This document shows positions 47,001 through 60,300 of a DNA stretch of 64,000 nucleotides, piece by piece. Source of the stretch: Patella vulgata (lineage: Eukaryota; Mollusca; Gastropoda; Patellidae). Position 1 is the first letter of the stretch. The number at the start of each line of letters is the position of its first letter. The position numbers and the translations under genes were made by a program. Location: contig NC_065884.2 of assembly GCF_932274485.2 (NCBI RefSeq), positions 40,567,540 to 40,631,539 of the forward strand, read 5' to 3'. Below the pieces are notes generated by a model, which made no database searches, was not told where the DNA came from, and saw nothing but the letters and a program-made list of their open reading frames with translations.

Positions 47001-50000
47001 CTAAACACTAAGCGATTTTTTGTAACATCAAGGGCCGTATTTTGGGAAGGTACGATCAGATATGTGCGAATATCGACAGGAACCAAGATGTTTGGGTTAT
47101 AAACATGCAATTCTAGTTTCATTAAAATTGGATCAAATGTCACACTATATCTTACAGATAACAGAAGATCAGCATAATTGATAAGACCTTTATTGAGAAC
47201 ATGAAATAGACATAAATCAGGAGGAGCTCTATTCCAAGCCCTGACTTGCTGTCAGTAAGTTTAACTCCTGCTTATATAGCGTCTAACAATCAGGGAAGAT
47301 GGACAGGAGTGATAATCATATATGGTATTGTTTATTAGCAAATTATGGTGTCTGTATTTACTGCATATTTCTTTGGAAGTCATTGTCAGGTCAAGGTATG
47401 GGATGCACTGACCACTAATACATTCTCTTTGAAGTTCTGTCTAGTGTTATACACGGATCACGTGTAGCTTGTAAACAACATATTGAATAAATTAGATGTT
47501 TAATAAGATCGTGCCTTAACAGAAGTTTATAGAGAGTTTAAACGTCAACTTCAGGTATAGATCACTTTGTCACACAAAACTGTGACCTCTAGAGGGTCCA
47601 CAACCTTGATATACCAGATGTTTACACATTTGCGTCGAGGGGCAGCCATTTGGTTTGGCAGATTTTGTCCGATTTTCACGAAATTTGAACTCAACCAACA
47701 TCACGGTGTAACGGTGATATATTCGAACATTTTTGTAAATCAGATAATAATTGTGACCTCTAGAGGGACCACAAGCTAAAAAGATAGGTTGCCAGGCAAC
47801 GAAACATATGCCCACAGCAGCTAAATGGTCCGGGCAGTCAACACGAATTGTCGCATATTTTTACTTTTTTCGGTAATAAAACATTTATAATACACTAAAA
47901 TCTGATTAAGAGCAACAACACATGAAGTAATTATCAGAAAACCATTAGAATTTGTTTGGTTTTATAAAGTTCTGCCTAATGCTAACGTTTTGTATACAAA
48001 ACTTTTAATATCATGGATTTAGCTGTTCAAGTCATATAAATTCATTGAAAATCAATATACTTGTTCGTCTCAAGATCTTGTATCAATCTGAAGTCAATCG
48101 GATGATAACTTTAGCCTTTAGAGCGTCACAAAGTGATCAAGGGCCATAACATTGGCAGTAATTATTGGGAATTGTTGAAAATCAATAGGATTCTTCGTCT
48201 CATGACCTTAAACACTGTGTATAAATTTAAGGTCAATCTGATATTAACTTTGGCCTCTAGAGTGCCTACAAGATTTCTTTTTTTTTTATAAGCAATATTT
48301 TATTCAGATTTGTCAGATATAAAATCATGTATTTACATTTTAGAAATAGATAATCAATGTACACACGCAAGCGTGATTATAGTGAAAATATATTTCTTGA
48401 AGTGATCAAGGGCCATAACTCTGGCAGTAATTATCGGAAATTGCTGAAAATCAATAGGCTTCTTCGTCTCATGACCTTAAACACTGTGTATATTAACTTT
48501 GGCCTCTAGAGCGTCCACAAGATTTTTCAAAGTGATCAAGGGCCATAACCCTAGCAGTAATTATCGGAAATCGCTGAAGTTCAATAGGCTTTTTCGTCTC
48601 ATGACCTTAAACACTGTGTATAAATTTAAAGTCAATCGGATATTAACTTTGGCCTTTAGAGCATCCACAAGATTTTTTGAAGTGATCAAGGGCCATAACT
48701 CCGGCAGTAATTATTGGAAATCGCTGAAAATCAATAGGCTTCTTCGTCTCAAGACCTTTAACACTGTGTATAAATTTAAATTCAATCAGATATTTACTTT
48801 AGCCTCTAAAGCTTCCACAAGCAATTGTGGACACTGGACCGCCGGATTGACGGGGGTGAGCACAATATATGACCACATTTAAATGTGGGAGTATAAACAG
48901 GATTTTTCGTACAATCAGGGGCCATAATTCAGGAAGTTACGATCCTATATGCGCAAATATCGACAGCAACCAAAATTTTTGGGTTATAAACATTGTTTTC
49001 TAGTTTCATCAAAATCGGATCAAAATTGTGACCTCTAGAAGGCCCACAACCTTGGTATACCAGATGTTTACACTATTTGTATAGAGGGGCGGCCATTTTG
49101 TCTGGCAGTTGTCGTCTGATTTTCACAAAATTCGAACTCAACCAACATTGTGGTGTAACGGTGATATATTCGAACAGGTTTTTAAATCAGTTAATAATTG
49201 TGACCTCTATAGGGACTACAAGCATCATTTTGGTCCGATTTTCATGAAATTCGACCTCAACCAACAATATGGTGTAACGGTGACATATTCGAACGTTATT
49301 TTTTAAATTTAAATCAGATAATAATTGTGACCTCTTGAGGTACCACAAGGTAAAAACGCGATTTTTCGTACAATCAGGGGCCCCAATTCAGGAAGTTATG
49401 ATCTGATATGCACAAATATCGAAAGGAACCAAGACCTTTGAGTTATAAACATTCCTTTCAAGTTTCATCAAAATCGGGTGAAAATTGTGACCTCTAGAGA
49501 GTCCACAACCTTGATATACCATATTTTTACACTATTAGCGTACGAGGGGCAGCCTTTTTATCCAGCAGTTTTGGTCCGATTTTCACGAAATTCATACTCA
49601 ACTACCATTAGGGTGTAACAGCGATATAAACTTACATTTTTATTAAATCGAATAAAAATTGTGACGTCTAGAGGGGTCACAAGCTAAAAACGTGATTTTT
49701 TATACAATCAAGGGCCATAATTCAGAAGTTTTGATCCGATATGCGCGAATATCGAAAGAAACCAGGATCTTTAGATTACAAACATGTATTTCAAGTTTCA
49801 TCAAAATCGGATCAAAATTTTGACCTCTAGAGGGTCCACAACCTTAATATATCAATGTTTACAGTTTACACTATTTGTTTACGAGGAGTGGCCATTTTGT
49901 CTGGCAGTTTTTGTCCAAATTGAAATGAAACGAAATGCAATGTGGTCTTATGGCACGTCAGCTCCAACCAGGCTATATTGCACCAAACATATGGTGAATA

Positions 50001-51358
50001 ATTATATCACAGAAAAACAAGGGTTGTCGCATATTTATTCCTTTGTAGGTAATTGGGGGCCTTTACAAAACAGTTCCATACAGATCGGATTATAATTTTT
50101 GCCGTATGAGGGTTCACAAGGTTGAACAAAGTGAAACAAGGGCAATAACTCTAGAAGTAATAAACGGAAATTGCTAAAATTCATAAGGATTCTTATCTTT
50201 ACTAATTTAAATTACGTATGTAAATTTCATACAGATCGGCAGATAACTTTTGATGTTAGAGCATTCACAAAGTTCAATACAGTGAAACAAGGGCCATAAC
50301 TCTAGACGTAATAAACAGAAATTGCTGAAATTCAATAAGCTTCTTCGTTTCACTAATTTAAATAATGCATATAAATTTCAGAAAGATCGGATCATAACTT
50401 TTGGCATTAGAGTGTTCACAAGGTTCAATAAAGTGAAACAAAGGCCATAACTCTAGACGTAATACACAGAAATTGCTAAAATTAAATAGGATTCTTCGTT
50501 TTACTAACTTAAATAATGCATATAAATTTCAGAAAGATCGGATGATAAATTTTGGTGTTAGAGCGTTCACAAGGTTCAATAAAGTGAAACAAGGGCCATA
50601 ACTAGTAATAAACAGAAATTGCTGAAATTCAATAGGCTTCTTTGTTTCCCTAATTTAAATATTGCATATAAATTTCACAAAGATCGGATGTTAACTTTCG
50701 ACATTAGAGCGTTTACAAGGTTCAATAAAGTGAAACAAGGGCCATAACTCTAGACGTAATACACAGAAATTGCTGAAATTCAATAGGCTTCTTCGTTTCA
50801 CTAATTTAGATAATGCATATAAATTCCAGAAGGATAGGATGGTAACTTTTGGGGTTAGAGCGTTAACAAGGTTAACCAAGTGAAACAAGGGACATAACTC
50901 TAGAAGTAATAGACGGAAATTGCTGAAATTCAATAGGCTTCTTCGTTTCCCTAATTTAAATATTAACCAAGTGAAACGAGGGACATAACTCTAGAAGTAA
51001 TAAACGGAAATTGCTGAAATTTAATAGGCTTCTTCGTTTCCCTAATATAAATATTGCATATAAATTTCACAAAGATCGGATATTAACATTTGGCATTAGA
51101 GCGTTCACAAGGTTCAACAAAATGAAACAAGGGCCATAACTCTAGACGTTATAAACAGAAATTATTGAAATTAAATAGGCTTCTTCATCTCACTAATGCA
51201 AACAACATATATCAATATTAAAACAATTGGATGATAACCTTTGGCATTAGAGCGTTCACAAGAAATTGTGGACGATGGACGGACGGACAAACGGACGGAC
51301 TGGGGCGACGGCAATATACGTCCACATTTCTATGTGGGCGTATAAAAATGAAATGAAA

Positions 51359-51397
<39 letters not shown>

Positions 51398-54300
51398 ATT
51401 AAAATTGATGATAAAATCCTGTCTCTTTAAAAAGTCTAACACTTTACCATATAAACTCGGTTGGGCAAACATGTGATGTAATGACTGACAACGGTAAAAT
51501 TTGATCTAATATTCTTGAAATGCTTGCACTCAATCAAAATGTGCTTAACTGTCAAAGGAACATGACAGTGCTCACATTCTGGTTGAGGTTCACGCTTAAA
51601 AATGAAATAATAGTTAAAAAAGTATGACCAATGCGAGAGCGACACAAAACAACTTCATCTCTCCTGTTAGTTCTACAGAAGTTGGGCCAGTCTCCTAAGA
51701 GAGGCTTAAAGGAGCTAAATCGCTAATATTTGGGACCTAGAAATTGACCTAAATGGGTCGCAACGCATATAATAATGTAATCTGATTGTATATAAACTGA
51801 TTTACATTCAATTGTTTCCGTTTTGACTCTTAATTTCAAATCAGTTATGTCCAGCGAAATACGGCCTGTGTCTCAACACATATATAATGTGTTTTCAAGA
51901 TAAAGAGGATTTAATGAACTTCAAAGCCTGAAAGATGGCCTGGAGTTCAGCAGTAAATATGGAAGTAGCAGGAGGAAGACAAACAGAAATGGTCTCAAAT
52001 GGTGTGACAGTAGCCGAAGCTACCCGATCGCCTTCTTTGGAACCATCTTTCTTTTTGTTTTTTGTAAGATCGAGATCGATCTTGGGAGGAGATATAGACG
52101 GTGGTGGTGTCTCAAGAAAGGAGTATTCGCAATACTGTCTTGAATGATACCAGCCCGAGAGAAAAGGGGTTGAATGTGAATACCGAATGATGGAATAACA
52201 TTAGTTTTCAGTAAATATAGATGTTCATGATAGGGTCTAAACATGGTGTTAAATGAAATATGATGAGGCAGAGATGCAATTTTTGTAGCATACTGCAGTG
52301 CAAGTTTATCACGTCTGTCGTGCAATGAGGGATCGTGCGCCTCGACATATAAACTCTGCAATGGAGATGTTCAGAATGCTCCTAAACTGATTCTAAGTCC
52401 TTGGTTGTGTATGGTGTCAAGCTCTTTGAGATAAGACTCGCGGGCTGACCCATACACAATACACCCATAATCTAGTTTAGATCTTATTAATGCTCGATAT
52501 AATCTGAGCAGGACCTTACGGACTGCTCCCCAGTCAGTGTTTGATAAGACTCTCAATATGTTGAGGGCTTTCAGACATTTCTTCTAGAGGCTTTTAATAT
52601 TGGGAATAAATATGGCGGGGTATCGGGTTCAAAATGCAATCTAGAGTAAAAGCAGAAAGTCAACAGCAATTTACAATAGATACTTCTAGAGTTATGACCC
52701 TTGTTTCACTTTGTTCAACCTTGTTAATGCTCGATTGATGAAAGTTATCAACCGATATGTATGAAATTTATAATATGCATCATTTAATTTGTGAAACGGA
52801 GGTCTATTGAATTTAGTGTTGAAACTACTATTCGGATATCCGTTAACAGATACAAAATAATTTTATGCACAGCTGGACACACTCTATCGTTGTAAAAAAT
52901 AAAATCTCTGTCACCTCTCTTCAATCAATGCGAAATAATAAGTCAAAGTTGGTGAATTTTCCCAATTGTAATCTCTGATTCTCTATGAAATGGCCTACTA
53001 CTTTCATTCAGGGTTAGCCAGCTTTCTCCGTTTCTTCACCAAATCATTTGCCAGCGCTCGCAGGTAGCAGCTTGAAACCCGCTCGAGCAAAACTAGTCTC
53101 TTTGATGATGAATGGTATCCAATCCATGATGGCCGCGCCTAAGACTGCAGAAAATATTGTTTTTTCTTCATTTTTGGCCATTGGATGATAACTTTTGGCG
53201 TTAGAGCGTTCACAATGTCCAACAAACTGATACAAGGGCCATAACTCTAGGCGTAATAAACGGAAATTATTGAAATTACATAGGATTCTTCATCTCACTA
53301 ATGTGAACAACATATATATCAATTTTAAAACAATCGGATCATAACTTTTGGCGTTAGAGCGTTAACAAGAAATTGTGGACGACTGACAGACAGGGGTGAC
53401 AGCAATATATGTCCACATTTCCATGTGGGCGTATAAAAATTTCAAGAATGAAAGAATCGACGAGGTGTTAAAAATGTGGGTAGACTAATCACCGGAATTC
53501 ATTTACAATCCCCAGAATTCACTTTGAAGATATCAGAATTCACCGTAAAATCTTCCTATTTAATTAATTTTCCTTTAAAGGACAATATTGGTGTCAGTCA
53601 TTATAAAATATGTGATAGAACTGGTTAAATACATCCCAAATATAACTTTAACACAGAGATCATTGCTACGGGAGATGTGTAACAAGCACGCGAAGAAACG
53701 GGAAGTGACGACAAACATGACAAACACGAGTTATCATACTATATAACTGATTGAAGCAACGAGCAATAACAGACATGCGATCGAATTTCATTTCACTGAT
53801 AATTCAGTTGAAGATGAAAAGCTATTATATGAGACGGTGAGAGGATATCTGACAATTCAAAAAAAGAATTGGCTGTCATTAGATAAAAGATAATGAACAA
53901 ATTAGAAAAAGTCTGTGCATTACCATGTTTTTATTGAGAACAGAATGAATAAAAACGGGTGAATGCACGGGATTTTTCTATTTTTCTCGTTTTCCCTTAT
54001 CTAGTGACAGCCAATTCTATTTTAAGACCTTCGTATTTTCTAATATTTTACATAAATAATAAATTACTTTAAATCACCAGGATTCACTTTGAAAACATAT
54101 AAACATCGGAATTCACTTTCAACATATCGGAATTCGCACTTAAGACCTTCGTATTTACTAATATTTTACATTAATAATAAATTACTTTAAAACACCGGAA
54201 TTCACCTTGAGAAAATCGGACATTGAAAACATATTATAAACACCGGAATCAGTCATTGTTTTTTGAGGCGCGCGATCGCTCTCGAGCGCCTGTCGCGCAC

Positions 54301-57300
54301 CCGAATGTCGACTGAGGGGAGGTTTTTCTCCCTCGCCTTAAAATTGAAAATCGCTCTCCATATTTGTAAATCATGGACATGTATATATTTGGTTCTTTTT
54401 TTTTCAAAAGAGTGTGAAAGACTCACATTCCGTGCGCCACCATGCTGTCATTGTGAACATTTATTTGGTGTATTCGATTAGTATAATGTGATCGCACAAG
54501 GTAATAAAATTCTGATGAATATGTTGCTAAAAATAGATGGTGACTGTGCACCATTGGTTAATTTAACTGAAATGAAAAGTAAAACTTTCGCGAGACGTGA
54601 GAAATTACGAGAGATGGCACGTGAAAATTTCCAATGAGAATAATTCCGGAAGAAATAGATTATATTTTAATGGAATTTTCAAGCGTTTATGATTATATTT
54701 TGAATAGGGGTTATGTTTTTAAACAAAATTTATACAAGCTATATATATTATTTAGAAATGTCGACAAGTATTTCTATTGGAATAATCCGTCAATTTGGGG
54801 CTGCTATCAAATCCAAACTTTAAATTATATACGATGAGCTTTTACACATTACTTCATTACTCGCAGCTTCGGTTAATCTAAATCAATCATCCATACAGCA
54901 CGTACAGTAAATCACTCCCGCGGGTCGCTTAATGGTATGTTACGTGGTCAGAAAGGCGCCAAAAGATTGGGACTACTTGTATATTCTTACGCTGTTTTAC
55001 TCGGCGAATAATATCCGCTGTGACAATATACATCTACTTTATGTCACCCAATTCATTTCGGTGGGAGCAGATATTGAATAAAGCCATTTCACACACACAT
55101 ACGAGTACATTACATGCGCCTCATATATTTATACAATATCCACGAGTGTGTTAATTCTCGTCTTCACCCCGTTATAATTTACTTATTTTGAGTACACTTT
55201 CTGAATGATTCCATTCTTTTGTACGTCCAACTTGTCGATTTCCTACTGCATATATAAGTACCCTGCAGTCCATGAGAAATGATATTTTTTTTACTGGACA
55301 TTTGGGCAGGTATTATTCCAACTATTGCTGTACCGAATGAGATTTTACTGGTCCAAAAAAGTTCATACCAAAAATATGCATAAAATAAGTAATAATGGCC
55401 TAAAACTCGAAAAACAACAAACAGTATTTTCATTCTATTGTTACTTAATATTATCTATGATACACGTAAATCATTATTATTTTCTATCAACAATAGCTTG
55501 GACTTATAATTAAATTTTTATCGCGCCAATATTTACAATTGTTTTACTGTTCTATAAATAGACCGCGTAAAGAAAATATAATCCCTTAGATGACAATCGA
55601 GTCTACCAGAAGCCAATGTTATTAATACAATAAAAGGACTTTCGTTTTAGTCTGGATTAACCTAGCCTACTACTTACTAGACAAGCTCGATATACGGTAC
55701 TACGTACTCGAGATAAGATTTTGTTTACATTTTAAACAATAGTGAAATTAACACAATAAATTAAACGAGAATTCAACAGTCCGTGCACAAAGTGCCGTCA
55801 GTCAGTGCCAATACGGCGATGATTTAATATTTGTAAGTTGAGTGTCCGTTAACCCGTCCACAAGCAAACCCGTCCACAGTTAAGGTAATACCGGTACTTG
55901 ACTTGTATATTATTTAATTGATTAGAATAGATCACTTTTACTCATTGGTTGTTTATATTGTTTTATTTACCTAATAATCAACTAGCTTGGCTCGCCATCC
56001 CAACAGCGATTAGTTCGAGTTCAAATTCTTTATTCCTTTAAGCCAAAGACTCATCAGGTATAACATATAGTACAAACAAATAAATAAATACAATATGTAC
56101 AAAAACAATATAGTTGACCGATGTTTTTGTAATAAAGAACAACAGTATTGTTTGTTGATTAGCGTTATGATTTTAGACAAAATGGTAAGTTCACCAATGT
56201 TTTTGTAATAAAGTAGACCCGTATTGTTTGTTAATTGACTTTATCCCATGATTTAAAAAATTGGCGATGGTTAATATTGGCTCAAAAATAATTCCTTAAA
56301 TTGCGCCGGAGCCCCTTTTAGATTAATTGAATTCGCATAAAAACAACAAAGAGTGGCTACGTGCGATTTTATTCTTTGATCTTGATACATGGGACATTTC
56401 TGTTATTCAAACAAATCTGCACGAGAATGACAACATACAAGTTGACAGTTACCATTGGTTTGGGGTTCATGAAGAATAGGCTCTTCTATCGAGCCTACAG
56501 TTATTCTTTTCAAAAATAAAATGAGTGCCTTGGATTTTTGTGTGGATTTGATAGCGGTTATACTTTACTAATATTCTCTGACATCGGAGACTTGTGTCGC
56601 GTTCATTTCATTTTTGCGGTAAGTACGAGCTTCTTATGTCTGATTTGAAAGCACTTTCGACTCCAGTTGCAAGTTCTATTTGTCACTTTTGTGACTTTCG
56701 CAGTGTACCCCCTCCCACCCATATTATTTTAATACGTCATAATACATTATTATCATATACCGGTGACGGTCAAGATTTGCTCAATACTTTTCGCCAAGTA
56801 ACACAGCGTAAGAATATATAGTCCCCGTGTCGAACCCAACATCTCATGTTTTCGCGCGTTTCTGACCACGTGACGTACGGTTAACCGCATTGCGAAGTGA
56901 TTTACATGTATGGCACTGTGATTTATGAATGGTTGATTTAGATTAACTGAAGCTGCGAGTAATGAAGTTATGTGTAAAATCTCATCGAATATAATTTAAA
57001 GTTTGGATTTGATAGCAGCCAATAAGATGAAATGATACTTTTATAAAATTGTAAGTTATTCATTGTTTGCATACACGTACATTGTGGCACCACGTTATAC
57101 ATGTACAGTGTGTTAGAAATACGACCGTAGCTGCCTTGCCAACGGTTAACATATCTTGTATTCAACTTAAAAAAATTACATTTTTTGTCAAGATGCTTAC
57201 ATCGGGATGATATCGGCACTCAAGCGATTCACCGTGTTTCACCGCGAAACACCATAATTCACCGCGAAACACCCTATTTCGCGGTGATTTGGCTAGCTGC

Positions 57301-60300
57301 CGTTTCGCTAGCGATTCTCCAAGATTCCACCGTGAAATAGAGTGTTTTTCCGCGTTGTTCGGCGATTATAGTCCCAAACTCCAGCACTGTAGTGTATGTA
57401 ACCAAGAATGACCCTTACACGCAGTTATTGATCTTCAGAACCATTTCCCATACAAACAACTAATCACTCTCCTTAATATCAGATCATTCTCCTTAATTTC
57501 TAAATCACTCTTCTTATCGAAACTGGGAGAGCTTTTTTAGGGGAGCGATTTTTTCAATTTGTTCATTAAGGGGAGCTTTTTTCGGCTCTCCTCTAAAATT
57601 CAAAAAACAACGACTGCGGAATTCACTTTCAAAATATCGGAATTCGCACTTAAGACCTTCGTATTTACTTATATTTTACATTAATAATAAATTACTTCAA
57701 AACACCGGAATTCACTTTGATAAAATCGGAATCTGCCCAAGACAATTGTATTTACTTATATTTTGCATTAATATTAATACTAGAATGTATCTACTGTAAA
57801 ATGATATTTTGAGATGGTCAACTCAGGAAACACAATATGATTAGAACGCAGCAGCAGTAATCCATGTAAATTGTCAAACCGAACATTTCTCGAATGTGGA
57901 GCAAAATGTTCTCAGTGTAGATGAGCTAAGTTTATTCGAAAATTAACTTGGTAATAATAAGCCAATCAAATAAGTCTCATCAATAATGGTTTCAAGTAGT
58001 CCAGATTGTTAATTGTCTTGTATCACTAACGAGACGCAAAAACACAGGGGTCACAAAATTTCAGCTTAATCCTTGCTGATAACAATGATGTGTTCAGTAG
58101 TTATTCTAATAATTAATTTGCAGTGGATATGAAGTTCACATTTATGTTTAACCTGTAAACAACAACAATCTATGGTGGCTGACGCAATCACACGACACTG
58201 CTTGTCCTGTTATTTTGATGGAATATCAAGTGATGCATATTGTTATTCATCTGGTATAAAGAGATTGTCTAGGGTAAGTCATGTTACCAATGTTGTTGCT
58301 CTGAGTGTTTAATGTCCACTTCCACCCAAGGTGATATCAAAGACAAATATTCTTATTTTCATTTTTAATTATCTTAGTTAATCTATAACATGGTTTAATA
58401 TATACTCTTCAAAAAAAGTTGGGGATATTGAAATGCAAATACCTATGCAGGTTGTGATATGATAAATAGTCATGGACACTTGACATGCTTTGAGAGCATG
58501 TTCACAGATGAAGAACTTATCGCCCAACAGAACCACTGAGCTGCACGCGTGACACACAACAGTGCCATAAACGTGGGAGGGGTTCATTGTCAAATTTGAC
58601 ACTACCAGGAAGGGTTGATGAAAACTGGCGTGTGCTGGTTTATCCTATCCATGTTTGCTTTCCTATTGGTTCTTGCATAAGATTTACTGTTTAGCATATC
58701 TTTGCTTTAGTGTGTTACGTTTAATTTGCAATGAGACGTCTTCAACATGATGAACGTCTACGTGCTATTGGCAAGCCATCGTGCTTAATGTGTCACAGTC
58801 TGTGATCAGCAGACTGTGGAAGCGGTACCAACAAACACACAATGTTGATGATAGACCTCGTTCAGGTCGTCCTAGAGCCACTACACAAGCTAAATCGTCC
58901 CAGCGGTCGCCAAGGGTTGTCGCATATTTATTCCTTTGTAGGTAATTGGGGGCCTTTACAAGACAGTTCCATACAGATCAGATTATAATTTTTGCCGTTT
59001 GAGGGTTCACAAGGTTCTACTAACTGAAACAAGGGTCTCAACTCTGGAAGTTGTTGAAATTTGACAGGCTTTTTCATTTTACTAATTTAAATAATGCATA
59101 TGTCATACAGATTAAATGATCACTTTTGTCACAAGGTTCACAACCGCCATAACACTAGAAATTATTGACGGAAATTGCTAAAATTCAATAGACCTCTGTT
59201 TCACAAATTTAAATGATGCATATAAATTTCATACATATTGGATGATAACTTTCATCAATCGAGCATTAACAAGGTTCATACAGATCGGCAGATAACTTTT
59301 GATGTTAGAGCGTTCACAAGGTTCAATAAAGTGAAACAAGGGCCATAACTCTAGAAGTAATAAACGGAAATTCAATTCAATAGGATTCTTCTCTTTACTA
59401 ATTTAAATGACGCATGCAAATTTCATACAGATCGGCAGATAACTTTTGATGTTAGAGCGTTCACAAGGTTCAATAAAGTGAAACAAGGGCCATAACTCTA
59501 GATGTACATGTAATAAACGGAAATTGCTGAAATTCAATAGGCTTCTTTGTTTCACTAATTTAAATAATGCATATAAATTTCAGAAAGATCGGATGATAAC
59601 TTTTGGCGTTAAAGAGTTCACAATGTTCAATAAGTGAAACAAGGGCCATAACGCATGCAAATTTCATACAGATCGGCAGATAACTTTTGATGTTAGAGCG
59701 TTCAAAAGGTTCAATAAAGTGAAACAAGGGCCATAACTCTAGATGTACACGTAATAAACGGAAATTGCTGAAATTCAATAGACTTCTTCGTTTCACTAAT
59801 TTAAATAATGCATATAAATTTCAGAAAGATAGGATGACATCTTTTGGCGTTAAAGAGTTCACAATGTTCAACAAAGTGAAACAAGGGCCATAACTCTAGA
59901 AGTAATAAACGGAAATGGCTGAAATTTAATAGGCTTCTTCGTTTCCCTAATTTAAATATTGCATAAAAATTTCACAAAGATCAGATGTTAACTTTTGGCA
60001 TTAGAGCGTTCACAGGGTTCAACAAAGTGAAACAAGGGCCATAACTCTAGACGTAATAAACAGAAATTATTGAAATTAAATAGGCTTCTTCATCTCACTA
60101 ATGCAAACAACATATATCAATTTTAAAACAACTGGATGATAACTTTTGGCGTTAGAGCGTTCACAAGAAATTGTGGACGATGGACGGACGGACGGACGGA
60201 CGGACGGGGGCGACGGCAATATACGCCCACATTTCTATGTGGGCGTATAAAAACTTCAAATAAGCCGCCCACATGAACTGTTTATGTTCATGTGTAGGCA

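Larger units (their letters stand above)
46942..49920 (+). repeat. MS-C composite carrying MS-B and an unknown insert
   Basis: Pieces 46942-47136, 47577-47781 and 48894-49920 read as one MS-C copy: 5' end 'accagcagctgccaggcaga', several core units, no 3' hairpin. The interruptions are a roughly 440-bp unknown insert and an MS-B element. Confidence 0.75.

Noticed and set aside
48499-48882. 127-codon plus-strand open frame, and the similar 138-codon frame at 62901-63317
   Set aside because: Both are read-through of MS-B core units (unit of about 150 bp, divisible by three); the protein repeats with the DNA unit and has no start or family features.
49915-49985. SINE fragment near 'gaaatgaaacgaaatgcaatg'
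   Set aside because: It resembles the SINE tail only over a few bases; the following sequence does not match the SINE body.
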